Shown here: piece by piece, positions 1 to 8,472 of the stretch
Layout of the letters: each line of letters begins with the position of its first letter
Numbering within the stretch: position 1 is the stretch's first letter
Source of the DNA: JANQFV01 sp964468185
GTDB lineage: Bacteria; Planctomycetota; Phycisphaerae; UBA1845; Fen-1342
Length of the DNA stretch: 64,000 nucleotides
Assembly: GCA_964468185.1 (NCBI GenBank)
Contig: CAYXTR010000024.1
Span: 12,565-76,564, forward strand
Direction of reading: 5' to 3'
Made by a program: the position numbers and the translations under genes
Notes under the pieces: model-generated
What the model was told of the DNA's origin: nothing
The model's input: the letters and a program-made list of their open reading frames with translations, nothing else
The model's database searches: none

Positions 1-2
1 GC

Positions 3-131
3 AAGATCATCGTCGCCGTGAATACGGATAAGGAAGCGCCCATCTTCAGCATCGCGGACTATGGCATTGTGGGTGACCTGTTCAAGGTGGTGCCGGCGAT
101 TACGGAGGAAGTGCATCGGATGCGGGGATGA
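3..131 (+). CDS. etfA: Electron transfer flavoprotein alpha subunit, C-terminal end (5' partial)
   Basis: The frame is open from the window edge and ends in TGA. The 42 visible residues include EAPIFSIADYGIVGDLF and a tail ending VHRMRG, which is the highly conserved FAD-binding C-terminus of ETF alpha. ETF carries electrons from acyl-CoA and related dehydrogenases to the quinone pool. The etfB gene and the rest of etfA would lie upstream of the window. The identification rests on the C-terminal motif only, but that motif is distinctive. Confidence 0.88.
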   Translation, partial: KIIVAVNTDKEAPIFSIADYGIVGDLFKVVPAITEEVHRMRG

Positions 132-207
132 CGGACGGCGCGTGTCGTTGATGTTCTCACTGGATTCGGTCGGTTTTCTGGAAGGTTTTGACCCTCGCCC
201 GGCGGAC

Positions 208-228
208 GCACCGGTTGCAAACCGGTGC
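208..228. repeat. Perfect 9-bp hairpin between etfA and the aminopeptidase gene
   Basis: GCACCGGTT and AACCGGTGC form a perfect stem around a GCA loop. It lies 77 bases after the etfA stop and 46 bases before the aminopeptidase start. No T-run follows on either strand, so it is not a canonical intrinsic terminator. It could be a small intergenic repeat, a weak terminator or a chance palindrome. Confidence 0.4.
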
Positions 229-273
229 CACAATTGGGAGGGTGGGGGCTGTCGTTAGTCAGGAGCGTCCGGC

Positions 274-1410
274 ATGCAGGATCCGCGACTTGATAAACTC
301 GCCAGTGTTCTCGTGAATTACAGTACCAAGGTGCAGCCCGGCGATATGGTGATGATCACCGGATCGACGGCGGCCGAGCCGGGGATTGCGGCGGTGTACA
401 AGCAGGTGTTGAAGGCGGGCGGGCATCCGTGGCTGCGGATTGTCTCGGACACGTGCAAGGAGCTGCACCTGAAGCATGCCAGCGAGGAGCAGCTTATGTA
501 TTGCTCGCCGCTGGATAAGCATGTTTACGGCAAGATCAACGTGTATATCTCGTTCTGGGGTGATACGAATACGCGGCACCTGTCGAATGTGAAGCCGGCG
601 CGGCAGGCGCTGGCGAGCAAGGCGCGCAAGCCGCTGCTGGCGATGATGATGAAGCGTGGGGCGTTGCCCGATAGAGATCCGAAGAAGTTGCGGTGGGTCG
701 GCACGCAGTTTCCGACGAATGCGCACGCCCAGGACGCCGAGATGTCACTGGCGGAGTACACCGACTTCGTCTTCGATGGCGGGCGGCTGAATGAGCGGAA
801 TCCGGTCGCGGCGTGGAAGAAGCTGGGCACGGCGCAGCAGCGGCTGTGTGACTTTCTCAACAAGAAGAAGGAGATGCGGCTGCGAACGCCGAGCGGGACG
901 GACATTCGGCTGGGCATTCGCGGGCGGAAGTGGATCAACTGCCAGGGTGAGAACAACTTCCCCGACGGCGAGGTGTTTACCGGGCCGCTCGAGGATGCGA
1001 CTGAGGGGACGGTGCACTTCACGTATCCAGCGGTGATGGGCGGACGCGAGGTCACGGGCGTGCGGCTGCGGTTCAAGGGCGGGCGGTGCGTGGAGGCGTC
1101 GGCGGATAAGAACGAGGCGTTTCTGTTGCAGATGCTGGATCAGGACAAGGGGGCGCGGACGCTGGGTGAGCTGGCGCTCGGCACGAACTACGGGATTCGC
1201 CAGTTCACGCGGAACACGTTGTTTGACGAGAAGATCGGCGGGACGTTCCACCTGGCGCTGGGGGCGTCGATTCCGGAGTCGGGCGGGAAGAACCAGAGCG
1301 GGTTGCACTGGGATCTGGTGTGCGACCTGCGCAAGGGCGGGACGGTGGAGGTCGACGGCGAGGTGATCAGTAAGAATGGGAAGTTTCAGCGGGCGACTTG
1401 GCCGAAGTGA
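274..1410 (+). CDS. M29 family metallo-aminopeptidase (AmpS/PepS type)
   Basis: The 378-residue product matches the length and layout of peptidase family M29, cytosolic cobalt/zinc aminopeptidases that remove N-terminal residues from peptides. The N-terminus has the family pattern of a short helix followed by PGDMVMITG. The metal-site region is visible in the C-terminal half as NNFPDGEVFTGP, the segment DEKIGGTFHLALG, and SGLHWDLVCDLR near the end, which carry the conserved Glu, His and Asp ligands. The start is supported by AGGAG eight bases upstream of the ATG. It is transcribed away from etfA and converges with the MBL nuclease gene. Confidence 0.9.
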   Translation: MQDPRLDKLASVLVNYSTKVQPGDMVMITGSTAAEPGIAAVYKQVLKAGGHPWLRIVSDTCKELHLKHASEEQLMYCSPLDKHVYGKINVYISFWGDTNTRHLSNVKPARQALASKARKPLLAMMMKRGALPDRDPKKLRWVGTQFPTNAHAQDAEMSLAEYTDFVFDGGRLNERNPVAAWKKLGTAQQRLCDFLNKKKEMRLRTPSGTDIRLGIRGRKWINCQGENNFPDGEVFTGPLEDATEGTVHFTYPAVMGGREVTGVRLRFKGGRCVEASADKNEAFLLQMLDQDKGARTLGELALGTNYGIRQFTRNTLFDEKIGGTFHLALGASIPESGGKNQSGLHWDLVCDLRKGGTVEVDGEVISKNGKFQRATWPK

Positions 1411-1706
1411 GAGTGACAAAGTAACAAGGTGACAATGTAACAAGGGGGGAGCGCTCCCCGGCGCGCTGGGCGTGGTTCGATTTGGCGGCTGCGGTGGGCG
1501 GTCATGGGTGGCGGGGGAGGAATGCGCCTGCGAGGGCCGGCAGCCACAGCGACGCTGGCGGGCGAGACGCCCGCCCCACCCACCGCTATTTGACGTTATT
1601 TGGAAGCAGTACGCAGACCGAGTCTTGATCGCCTGATCTCTTGATCTCTTGATTTCTCCTCCCACCCTCAATCCGTCCATCCCGCAGTCCTTCAATCCCT
1701 TTTGCC
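1411..1706. other. Convergent intergenic region with 16-base tandem repeat and GC hairpin
   Basis: No gene is seen between the aminopeptidase and the convergent MBL gene. Immediately after the aminopeptidase stop, 1413-1444 holds two adjacent 16-base units, GTGACAAAGTAACAAG and GTGACAATGTAACAAG. At 1557-1575 GGCGGGC and GCCCGCC form a perfect stem around GAGAC. Neither hairpin strand is followed by a convincing T-run. The pattern looks like simple repetitive intergenic DNA, with the hairpin as a possible bidirectional terminator. Confidence 0.45.
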
Positions 1707-3104
1707 TTACAGCTCCACGCGCAGGCCGCGGGTGGCTACCTGCACATCTTTGTAGCCGCGGTCGTGGAGCTTCTGCGCGAGGGCGGCGGATTGGTCCTCT
1801 TCGCCGTGGACGAGGTAGATGTGCTCGGGCCTGGGATGCTGCTGGTCGAACATGTTGAGCAGGTCGTTCTGGTCGGCGTGGCCACTGAAGCCGTGGATGA
1901 GCGCGACTTCGGCCTTCACCTCGTACTGCTCGTGGAAGAGGTTGATCTGTTTGGCGCCGTCGGCGATGCGGCGGCCGAGGGTGTGGGCGGCCTGCCAGCC
2001 GGCGATGAGGATGGTGTTGCGCTCGCTCTCGACGTTGTTCTTGATGTGGTGGCGGATGCGGCCGGCTTCGCACATGCCGCTGGCAGAGATGATGATGCAG
2101 GGCTCGTCACGGAAGTTGAGCGCCTTGCTTTCCTCGACCCGGCGGATGTAGGTGCAGCAGCCGTTGCCGAGGATGTCGCCGGTGACCTGGTGGAAGGCGC
2201 GGGCCTCGGCGTCGTAGCACTCGGGGTGCATCTTGAAGACTTCGGTGGCGTTGACGGCGAGCGGGCTGTCGACGTAGACCGGGATGCGCGGGATGTGCCC
2301 GGCGACCATCTGCTGGTGCAGGAAGTAGACGATGGTCTGCGTGCGGCCGACGGCGAAGGAGGGGATGATCAGCTTGCCGCGGCGCTTGAAGGTGCGCAGG
2401 ACGATATCCCGGAGTTGCTCCTCGGCGTCCTCGACGCGCTCATTGACGCGGCCGCCGTAGGTGCTTTCGCAGAGCATGGTGCGGACCGGCGGGAAGGGGC
2501 GCGGGTCGCGCAGGATAGGTTTATCGGGGCGGCCGATGTCGCCGGTGTAGAAGAGCGAGGGTGTTTCGCCGTTGCGTTTGGCGAAGGAGAGCTGCACGCC
2601 GGCGGAGCCGAGCATGTGCCCGGCGTCCTGGAAGCGGGCGAGGAGTCCGGGGACGACCATGAAGAGGCGGTCGTAGGAGACGGACTGCATCATCTTGACG
2701 GCGGCGAGGGCGTCTGCGTAGTCGTAGAGCGGCTCGATGGGATCGAGGCCCTTCTTGCGGCGGCGCTTGTTGACGTACTTGACGTCTTCCTCCTGTATGT
2801 GGGCGGAGTCGGCCAGCATGATGGCACACAAGTCGCGGGTGGCGGGTGTGCAGTAGATGGGACCGTCGAAGCCGTCCTTGACGAGGCGTGGGAGAATGCC
2901 CGAGTGGTCGATGTGGGCGTGTGAGAGGACGACGGCGGTGATGTCTTTGGGCGGCAGGGGCCAGTCGCGGTTCTTCGCTTCCGATTCGGAGCGGCGGCCC
3001 TGGTACATGCCGCAGTCGAGGGCGACCCACTGGTCATCGACATTGATGACGTGCATGGAGCCGGTGACTTCTTCGGTAGCGCCGTGGAACAGAATTTCGG
3101 CCAT
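1707..3104 (-). CDS. MBL-fold / beta-CASP exonuclease or RNA-processing hydrolase
   Basis: The 465-residue protein begins MAEILFHGATEEVTGS, the hallmark of the beta-CASP metallo-beta-lactamase family (CPSF73/YsH1-like). The metal-binding motif SHAHIDHSG is near residue 60 and the beta-CASP region ends with IIISASGMCEAGRIRHH, followed by the last histidine motif in IHGFSGHADQ. Such enzymes cleave RNA endo- or exonucleolytically with two zinc ions. I placed the start at 3104, preceded by a GGAGA site; the open frame extends farther upstream, but that extension is Arg/His/Pro-rich and looks non-coding. Its precise substrate cannot be read from sequence. Confidence 0.88.
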   Translation of the reverse strand: MAEILFHGATEEVTGSMHVINVDDQWVALDCGMYQGRRSESEAKNRDWPLPPKDITAVVLSHAHIDHSGILPRLVKDGFDGPIYCTPATRDLCAIMLADSAHIQEEDVKYVNKRRRKKGLDPIEPLYDYADALAAVKMMQSVSYDRLFMVVPGLLARFQDAGHMLGSAGVQLSFAKRNGETPSLFYTGDIGRPDKPILRDPRPFPPVRTMLCESTYGGRVNERVEDAEEQLRDIVLRTFKRRGKLIIPSFAVGRTQTIVYFLHQQMVAGHIPRIPVYVDSPLAVNATEVFKMHPECYDAEARAFHQVTGDILGNGCCTYIRRVEESKALNFRDEPCIIISASGMCEAGRIRHHIKNNVESERNTILIAGWQAAHTLGRRIADGAKQINLFHEQYEVKAEVALIHGFSGHADQNDLLNMFDQQHPRPEHIYLVHGEEDQSAALAQKLHDRGYKDVQVATRGLRVEL

Positions 3105-3208
3105 TTGCTGGTCTCCGTGTGGTGTTGATTGCATCGTAACGTTTGGGTGGGAGTGGTGCGAATTTGGCGGTGTCGGGCGGTTTCTGGCGGCAATTGGCTG
3201 GGGAGTCG

Positions 3209-4162
3209 CTATTTGATGGCGGCGAGGATGGTGGCGGGGTTGATGGACCAGTCGTCTGCGGCGGCGGGGTCGCCCGGGATGATGGTGACGTGGCGGCCGA
3301 GGGGGTGCCAGATGTTGGGAGAGGTGGGGCCGAAGATCGCGATCGTGGGTGTGCCGAGCAGTGCGGCGAGGTGGGTGGGGCCGGCGTCGTTGCCGATGAA
3401 GGTCTTGGCGCCGGCGAGGAGTGCGATGAGCTCGCTCGGGGTGGGGGCAATGATGGACGGAAAGGCGGCGAGTTGCTCGCGTTGCGCGGGGGGCCACGAC
3501 TCGAGCTCGACGGGGCCGAGAAGGATTGCGGGGCGCGCGGCTACCCCCCTGCTATCGTCCAGTTGCCGCGCGAGGCTGACAAAGCCTGCCAGGGGCCAAC
3601 ATTTTCGCTGGCCGCCGCTGCCGGGGTGGATGATTGTGCCACCGGGTGCACCGGTTTCGGCGAGGCGTTGGCGGCCGTCGGCGCGGAGTGCGTCGGGGAC
3701 GCCGAGGGTGCGGTGGTCAGGGTGTTGATGGATGCACTTGGGGACGAGGAGGCCCTGGCCTTCGAGTTGCGTTTGCCATTGGTGGGTGATGTGGCGCTGA
3801 ACGTTGTCGCGGGGGCGGGGGTCGAGGCTGTAGAGGCGCGCGGGATGCAGTTCCTTGAGTCGTTGGTGGATGATGGTGTGCGTGCCGCCGAGGGCGCTGA
3901 GGACGGTATGGCCGGCGATGCGGCTGCGGAGCCCTGCGGGGGGTGGGTCGTTGTGGTCGCCGAAGAGCCAGTGGAGGCCGAAGCCTTCGGAAGATTCGCG
4001 GGTGATGGATGGCTGGCAAGTGCTGAGGTCGCCGGGGTCGGTGCGGGAGATGAGGTGGAGGCGGCCGGTGTCGGTGAACGGCGGTAGGCGCAGGGCGAGT
4101 TGGATGGTGAGGACGAGGTCGCCGAGGGCGCCGGCGTGGAGGATGACGGGGTTGGCGGGCAT
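3209..4162 (-). CDS. Glycosyltransferase family 9 (heptosyltransferase-like)
   Basis: The 317-residue product has the GT9 (ADP-heptose:LPS heptosyltransferase) signatures: GALGDLV at residues 11-17, the nucleotide-sugar motif HPGSGGQRK in the second Rossmann domain, and GNDAGPTHLAALLGTPT followed by IFGPTSP near the C-terminus. These enzymes add sugars to lipopolysaccharide or other glycans on the cytoplasmic face of the membrane. The gene lies 104 bases upstream of the MBL nuclease gene on the same strand. The true acceptor and donor are unknown; planctomycetes often carry several GT9 genes outside LPS clusters. Confidence 0.85.
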   Translation of the reverse strand: MPANPVILHAGALGDLVLTIQLALRLPPFTDTGRLHLISRTDPGDLSTCQPSITRESSEGFGLHWLFGDHNDPPPAGLRSRIAGHTVLSALGGTHTIIHQRLKELHPARLYSLDPRPRDNVQRHITHQWQTQLEGQGLLVPKCIHQHPDHRTLGVPDALRADGRQRLAETGAPGGTIIHPGSGGQRKCWPLAGFVSLARQLDDSRGVAARPAILLGPVELESWPPAQREQLAAFPSIIAPTPSELIALLAGAKTFIGNDAGPTHLAALLGTPTIAIFGPTSPNIWHPLGRHVTIIPGDPAAADDWSINPATILAAIK

Positions 4163-4305
4163 GGAGGCATTCTACGCCGGAGGCGTGCACGTTGCGCCGT
4201 GAGTAAGTTTGTCCGTGTGTTCTCAAGAAGGCGGCGTCGGTGGGCCAACGCACTGTGCGTGGTCGGCATCGGGGCTTCTGTGGAGCGCGGGAGTCCACCG
4301 GCCGT

Positions 4306-5499
4306 TCATTGGATCCAGCCGCCACCTAGAACAACGCCGTCTTCGCGATAGAAGACCGCGGCCTGACCGGGGGTGATGGCGGGCTGCGGCGCATCGAAGC
4401 GGGCCTCTACGCTGCCATCGGATTGCAGGCGAATGTTGCCTGGGGCGGGCGTGTGCTGGTAGCGGATCTTGATCTGGGCTGGTTGCCAGGTGTCGGCGGG
4501 TGGCGGAGCTACGAGCCAGTTAACGTCTTCGGCGATGAGGGTGTCGCGCAGGAGTGCGGACTTGTCGCCAACGGTTACGGTGTTGGTGATCGGATCCAGA
4601 TTTGTGACGTAGATGGGGTCGCCGGCGGCGATGCCGAGGCCGCGGCGTTGGCCGATCGTGTAGTTGGCGATGCCCGTGTGGGTGCCGAGGACGTTGCCGG
4701 CGGTGTCGCGGATCTGGCCGGGCTGGAGGGCGTGGGGGCGGCGTTGCTGGACGAGTTGCTTGTAGTCGTTGTCGGGGACGAAGCAGATTTCCTGGCTGTC
4801 GGGCTTGTCGTGGACTTCGAGGCCGAGGTCGGCGGCCATCTGGCGGACGGTGGCCTTGTCGTCGATTTCGCCCAGGGGGAAGACGCAGCGGCGGAGGTCG
4901 TCGCGGCGGATGCCGAAGAGGACGTAGCTTTGGTCTTTTTCGAGGAAGCGGGCGCGGGCGAGGTGGACATCCGTGTCCGCGTGGGCCGCGTTGGCGGGCG
5001 AGCGCAGGATGCGAGCGTAATGACCGGTGGCGACGAGTTCGGCGCCGACCAGGTCGGCGTACTGGAACAGGCGGCCGAACTTCACGTGGGTGTTGCAGTG
5101 GATGCAGGGGTTGGGCGTGCGGGCGCGCGTGTACTCGTCGACAAAATGGTCGATGATCTGCCCGAATTCCTGGCGGAAGTCGAGCGAGTAGAACGGGATG
5201 CCGAGTTGGGAGGCGACGGCGCGAGCGTCGCAGGAATCGCCGATGGAGCAGCAGCCTTTCTTGAGATTGCGGCGGCTGGCGGCGGGGTCGAGCTGGGGGA
5301 GCTGGAAGGCGGACGCTGAGGCGTCGTGCGTGGCGGCGGCAGATTGGCTCTCTTCTATTTGGCCGTCGGGTGCGTCGCCGGCGCTGACGCGCATGAAGAC
5401 GCCGACGCAATCGTAGCCTTGCTCTTTGAGCAGGCAGGCGGTGACGGAGGAATCGACGCCGCCGGACATGGCGATAATGACCTTGGGACTCGGGCTCAT
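4306..5499 (-). CDS. mnmA: tRNA-specific 2-thiouridylase MnmA
   Basis: MnmA activates U34 of Lys, Glu and Gln tRNAs with ATP and inserts sulfur at position 2. The PP-loop ATP motif SGGVDSS is at residues 12-18. The catalytic cysteine lies in PNPCIHCN (Cys135) and the second, persulfide-carrying cysteine in SQEICFVPD (Cys239). At 397 residues it is longer than the E. coli enzyme mainly because of a low-complexity insertion at about residues 38-80 between strand 2 and KKGCCS. No strong Shine-Dalgarno site precedes the ATG. The upstream 105 bases separate it from the polysaccharide genes. Confidence 0.95.
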   Translation of the reverse strand: MSPSPKVIIAMSGGVDSSVTACLLKEQGYDCVGVFMRVSAGDAPDGQIEESQSAAATHDASASAFQLPQLDPAASRRNLKKGCCSIGDSCDARAVASQLGIPFYSLDFRQEFGQIIDHFVDEYTRARTPNPCIHCNTHVKFGRLFQYADLVGAELVATGHYARILRSPANAAHADTDVHLARARFLEKDQSYVLFGIRRDDLRRCVFPLGEIDDKATVRQMAADLGLEVHDKPDSQEICFVPDNDYKQLVQQRRPHALQPGQIRDTAGNVLGTHTGIANYTIGQRRGLGIAAGDPIYVTNLDPITNTVTVGDKSALLRDTLIAEDVNWLVAPPPADTWQPAQIKIRYQHTPAPGNIRLQSDGSVEARFDAPQPAITPGQAAVFYREDGVVLGGGWIQ

Positions 5500-5604
5500 G
5501 TTGATATGGTAGCGCTACGGGGGTGGCCGCTCCAGGCCTCGGTGGAGCGTGCGTTGTGATGTGGGCCGCTGGATCGGAACAGCCGCCATAGCTGAGATAC
5601 GGCG

Positions 5605-7029
5605 TCAGTAGACGACCGCGTCGGCCGGACCGAGGTTTCGCAGGAGATCCTGGGTATCCGGGGGGCGCTGTGGCTGGCGGTGCGTGAGCTCCTCTTCGAG
5701 TTCCTCGCGGCGGCCCTGCTCGGCGACGAGGACCGCGAATGTCATCGGGACCCAGAAGTATTTGGAGAAGTGAATCGTATGGGTAAGGGTCGATAATATG
5801 ATGAACATGAAGAGAATCATGCCCGGGATTGAGTGGGCCGGGTTATCCAGTCGGCGCAGGTTCAGCCATAGCGCGAGCAGGCCCCAGGTGAACAGGCCGA
5901 ACGAGATTACGCCACCATCCACCAGGGAGGAGATCAGCGTGCTGTGGGCGTCAATGTTGAACCCGTGTTCCTCGGCCAGCGCGAACTGTGTATTGCCATA
6001 CCCGAATCCCCAGGGATGATAGGCGAACGTCTTCAGCGCGAGTCCCCAGATTGCCCAGCGGGACTCTTCCTTGATATCAACGCCCTCACTCACCAAGGCC
6101 GCGAGGCGTGCGTGGACGCGCTCTCCGAGCATGCCGCTCTCGAGTACGAGCAGCGCTGTGCCGCCGGCCAGCAGCAGACTCACAAGCGGCACGACGACGC
6201 GCCGGGTGAAGCCTGCGCGACGGACCATCATGAGCCCGAGTGGTCCTGCGGCAACTACGGCGACAAGAGCAGACCGGGACCCGGTCGTCATCATGGCGGT
6301 CAGGATTGGGGGGCCGGTAGCGATTACCAAGAGGCGAATCACTTTCGACCGTGTATACGTCCAGATGATCGGGATGCAAGCGAGGGGGATCGAGAGTGCA
6401 GCCGCCGTGGAATTGGGATTGGCCTTCTCGCCCAAGGTAGCTCCCGAGAAGCTCTCGGAGCGCGATCCGTACAGCAGAAGGATGCCGGTGGCGATCAATG
6501 CTCCCAGGAGGAGAAAATAGCCGGCGCGCGCTATGGCTTCGCGATCGCTCAAGCGCTGGACCGCGACAACGATGAGCAAGACCTGAACGACAATCTGTGC
6601 CCCGTAGCGCAGGGCTGCCAGTGGCGCGATGGCCCATATCGCCGTGACGATCCCGAAGACGCCAAACAGGAGCATAGCCGCCACGAACTGCCGGTTTGCC
6701 AAGATGGGGATGCGGGTGCGCGATGGGTTGACGGCAAAAGCAAGCAAAACGAACGGGCCCACCAGCTTGACCGGGGTGATGATGGACCCCTCTTCCTGGA
6801 GCATCACCTGGTCCAGGGCCTGGAGTGCAAAGTATCCGTACAGGCCGATATCCGGACAGACAATCGTCGCCAATGCACCGGCGAGTGCCAGGACAATCAG
6901 AGCTACATCGGGCATGCCGGCCACGACGAGCAAACCCGCGACGACTGCTGCCGGCATGACCATGAGCGTGAGAATCTGACCGTCGTTGCGTGGCGGGCGC
7001 AGCGTGTTGACTTGTAGCGGCATTTCCAT
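5605..7029 (-). CDS. O-antigen ligase / Wzy-like polysaccharide polymerase-ligase membrane protein
   Basis: About eleven to twelve hydrophobic segments and a large extracytoplasmic loop characterise the O-antigen ligase family (PF04932). Visible family features are KANPNSTAAALSIPL before the central helices and HPWGFGYGNTQFAL in the periplasmic loop, a region that carries catalytic residues in ligases. I prefer the ATG at 7029, which has GGAG eight bases upstream, over the ATG at 7056, which has none. It is followed on the same strand by nothing but mnmA after a gap, and preceded by a flippase gene, so a role in surface polysaccharide assembly is likely. Whether it ligates or polymerises is unknown. 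Confidence 0.82.
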   Translation of the reverse strand: MEMPLQVNTLRPPRNDGQILTLMVMPAAVVAGLLVVAGMPDVALIVLALAGALATIVCPDIGLYGYFALQALDQVMLQEEGSIITPVKLVGPFVLLAFAVNPSRTRIPILANRQFVAAMLLFGVFGIVTAIWAIAPLAALRYGAQIVVQVLLIVVAVQRLSDREAIARAGYFLLLGALIATGILLLYGSRSESFSGATLGEKANPNSTAAALSIPLACIPIIWTYTRSKVIRLLVIATGPPILTAMMTTGSRSALVAVVAAGPLGLMMVRRAGFTRRVVVPLVSLLLAGGTALLVLESGMLGERVHARLAALVSEGVDIKEESRWAIWGLALKTFAYHPWGFGYGNTQFALAEEHGFNIDAHSTLISSLVDGGVISFGLFTWGLLALWLNLRRLDNPAHSIPGMILFMFIILSTLTHTIHFSKYFWVPMTFAVLVAEQGRREELEEELTHRQPQRPPDTQDLLRNLGPADAVVY

Positions 7030-7107
7030 GTTGTCAGCTCCGTCAAGGACTGTCATGGAGCGTCAGTTGGCAGATTCCCGCCACATCACGTAGACGGGAG
7101 TTTCGTC

Positions 7108-8472
7108 TCATTTCGGCTCCAGCGTAACCGGCGGGTTCAGCACTTCTGCCGGCGCAGGGGCGGGAGCTTGTGGTTCGATCTTGTGTTTCGCAATAACGCG
7201 TGTCAATGTTGCCAGAAGAACCAATCCCCGAAGCACCACGGCACAGACCGAGGCCACCGCGGCCCCCCGCACGCCGTAGGCCGGCACGAGCACTATGGCG
7301 AGTAACGTGACCGCAACCAGGTCCAAGGCGTAGACGGCCGCGTATGCCCGGAAGGCCCGCGCCGATTGGAGGGCGGTAGTACCGAACATCGTGACATACC
7401 CGATTCCACTTGCCAAGCCGTACAGAACGAACTCCGGGTAGTACGCTGCATACTCACTGGTGTACGCAATGGTCAGGAATGGCCGTCCGGCGAGAGCAAC
7501 TCCTGTTACGAGTAGCGCTCCGAGCGTCAGGCCGATCTTCAGCAACTTGAACAGGAGTCGTTTGAAGGCATTCGTGTCGGAGATGAAGTAGATCGCCAGC
7601 CGTGGCGAACTGGACTGTCCGAGCGAGCGTACAAAAACGCTCGACCCGATCGTGACGGCTGAGATTGCTCCCAGGAATCCCAAAGCGGCCTCGCCGTGCC
7701 ATGCTTCGACAAAGTAGCGCGGAACGCTCATAGCAAGCATGGCCAAGAACTGCCCCAATCCCGCGGGCGCAGCCAGCCAACCAATTCCGGCAAACATGTG
7801 CCATGACAGATTCGGCCTGAGTCGGTAGGGAATGCCCTCAACGCGCTCACGCAACCGCAGCATCCAGTGGGCAAGGGGGAGGTCGTACACCAAGAAGACG
7901 AGCAGCCACGCAACTGCCCGCATCGCGATCGCCAGCACGGGGTCGCCGGTAAGCAGTAACCCCGCCAGGACGGCGGCCAAGCCCGCGGGCCCACGGATCA
8001 TCATGCTGATACCGCTGAGGTCCATGCGCTCATGTCGCTGGAAGTGCCCGCGCAGAATCTCGCTTACGGATTCGAAGGCCTTTGCCAGCGTGACCCAGAT
8101 CACCACCCAGAAGGTGCTGCTCTCGTACCCTGCGATCAGCAAGATCCCGAGCACGATGATCAGGGTAGCGATGGTGGTGATTATGCGGACGCCAAAGTAG
8201 TCTGCTACATCAAACTCTCCCCGCGCGTCGGTGACCTGGACCTGTCGCAGGTGGAGTGTTGTGGCCGCCATCACGGGATAGGCTATGGCCAGGCCCAGGG
8301 TGAACTGGCCGACCGCCTCCACACTGCCCAGCTTCGCCAGAACGATGAGAATCCCCCACTGCGCCGCAAAGTGAATGGCATTGCCGACGAGGGTCCACTT
8401 GAAATTTGTTCGGAGTGACAGCCTGCGCAGCAGCGAGGCACCCGGGACGGCGGTGTCGGCACGCGCGTTCAT
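7108..8472 (-). CDS. Polysaccharide flippase (MOP superfamily, Wzx-like)
   Basis: The 454-residue protein has twelve to fourteen predicted membrane helices and the usual flippase N-terminus, with an amphipathic start followed by KWTLVGNAIHFAAQWGILIVLAK. MOP-family flippases carry undecaprenyl-linked oligosaccharides across the inner membrane. Its ATG overlaps the TGA of the upstream gene (ATGA), indicating translational coupling, and the O-antigen ligase-like gene follows. The C-terminus ends in a Pro/Ala-rich cytoplasmic tail. Confidence 0.82.
   Translation of the reverse strand: MNARADTAVPGASLLRRLSLRTNFKWTLVGNAIHFAAQWGILIVLAKLGSVEAVGQFTLGLAIAYPVMAATTLHLRQVQVTDARGEFDVADYFGVRIITTIATLIIVLGILLIAGYESSTFWVVIWVTLAKAFESVSEILRGHFQRHERMDLSGISMMIRGPAGLAAVLAGLLLTGDPVLAIAMRAVAWLLVFLVYDLPLAHWMLRLRERVEGIPYRLRPNLSWHMFAGIGWLAAPAGLGQFLAMLAMSVPRYFVEAWHGEAALGFLGAISAVTIGSSVFVRSLGQSSSPRLAIYFISDTNAFKRLLFKLLKIGLTLGALLVTGVALAGRPFLTIAYTSEYAAYYPEFVLYGLASGIGYVTMFGTTALQSARAFRAYAAVYALDLVAVTLLAIVLVPAYGVRGAAVASVCAVVLRGLVLLATLTRVIAKHKIEPQAPAPAPAEVLNPPVTLEPK

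Noticed and set aside
1764..2924. 386-codon plus-strand frame opposite the MBL nuclease
   Set aside because: Antisense to a gene with clear MBL and beta-CASP motifs; composition is Val/Ala/Gly/Asp-biased as in other shadows.
3105..3497. Upstream extension of the MBL nuclease to 3497
   Set aside because: The extra 131 residues are Arg/His/Pro-rich and lie partly inside the GT9 gene; the ATG at 3104 has a ribosome site and the family N-terminus.
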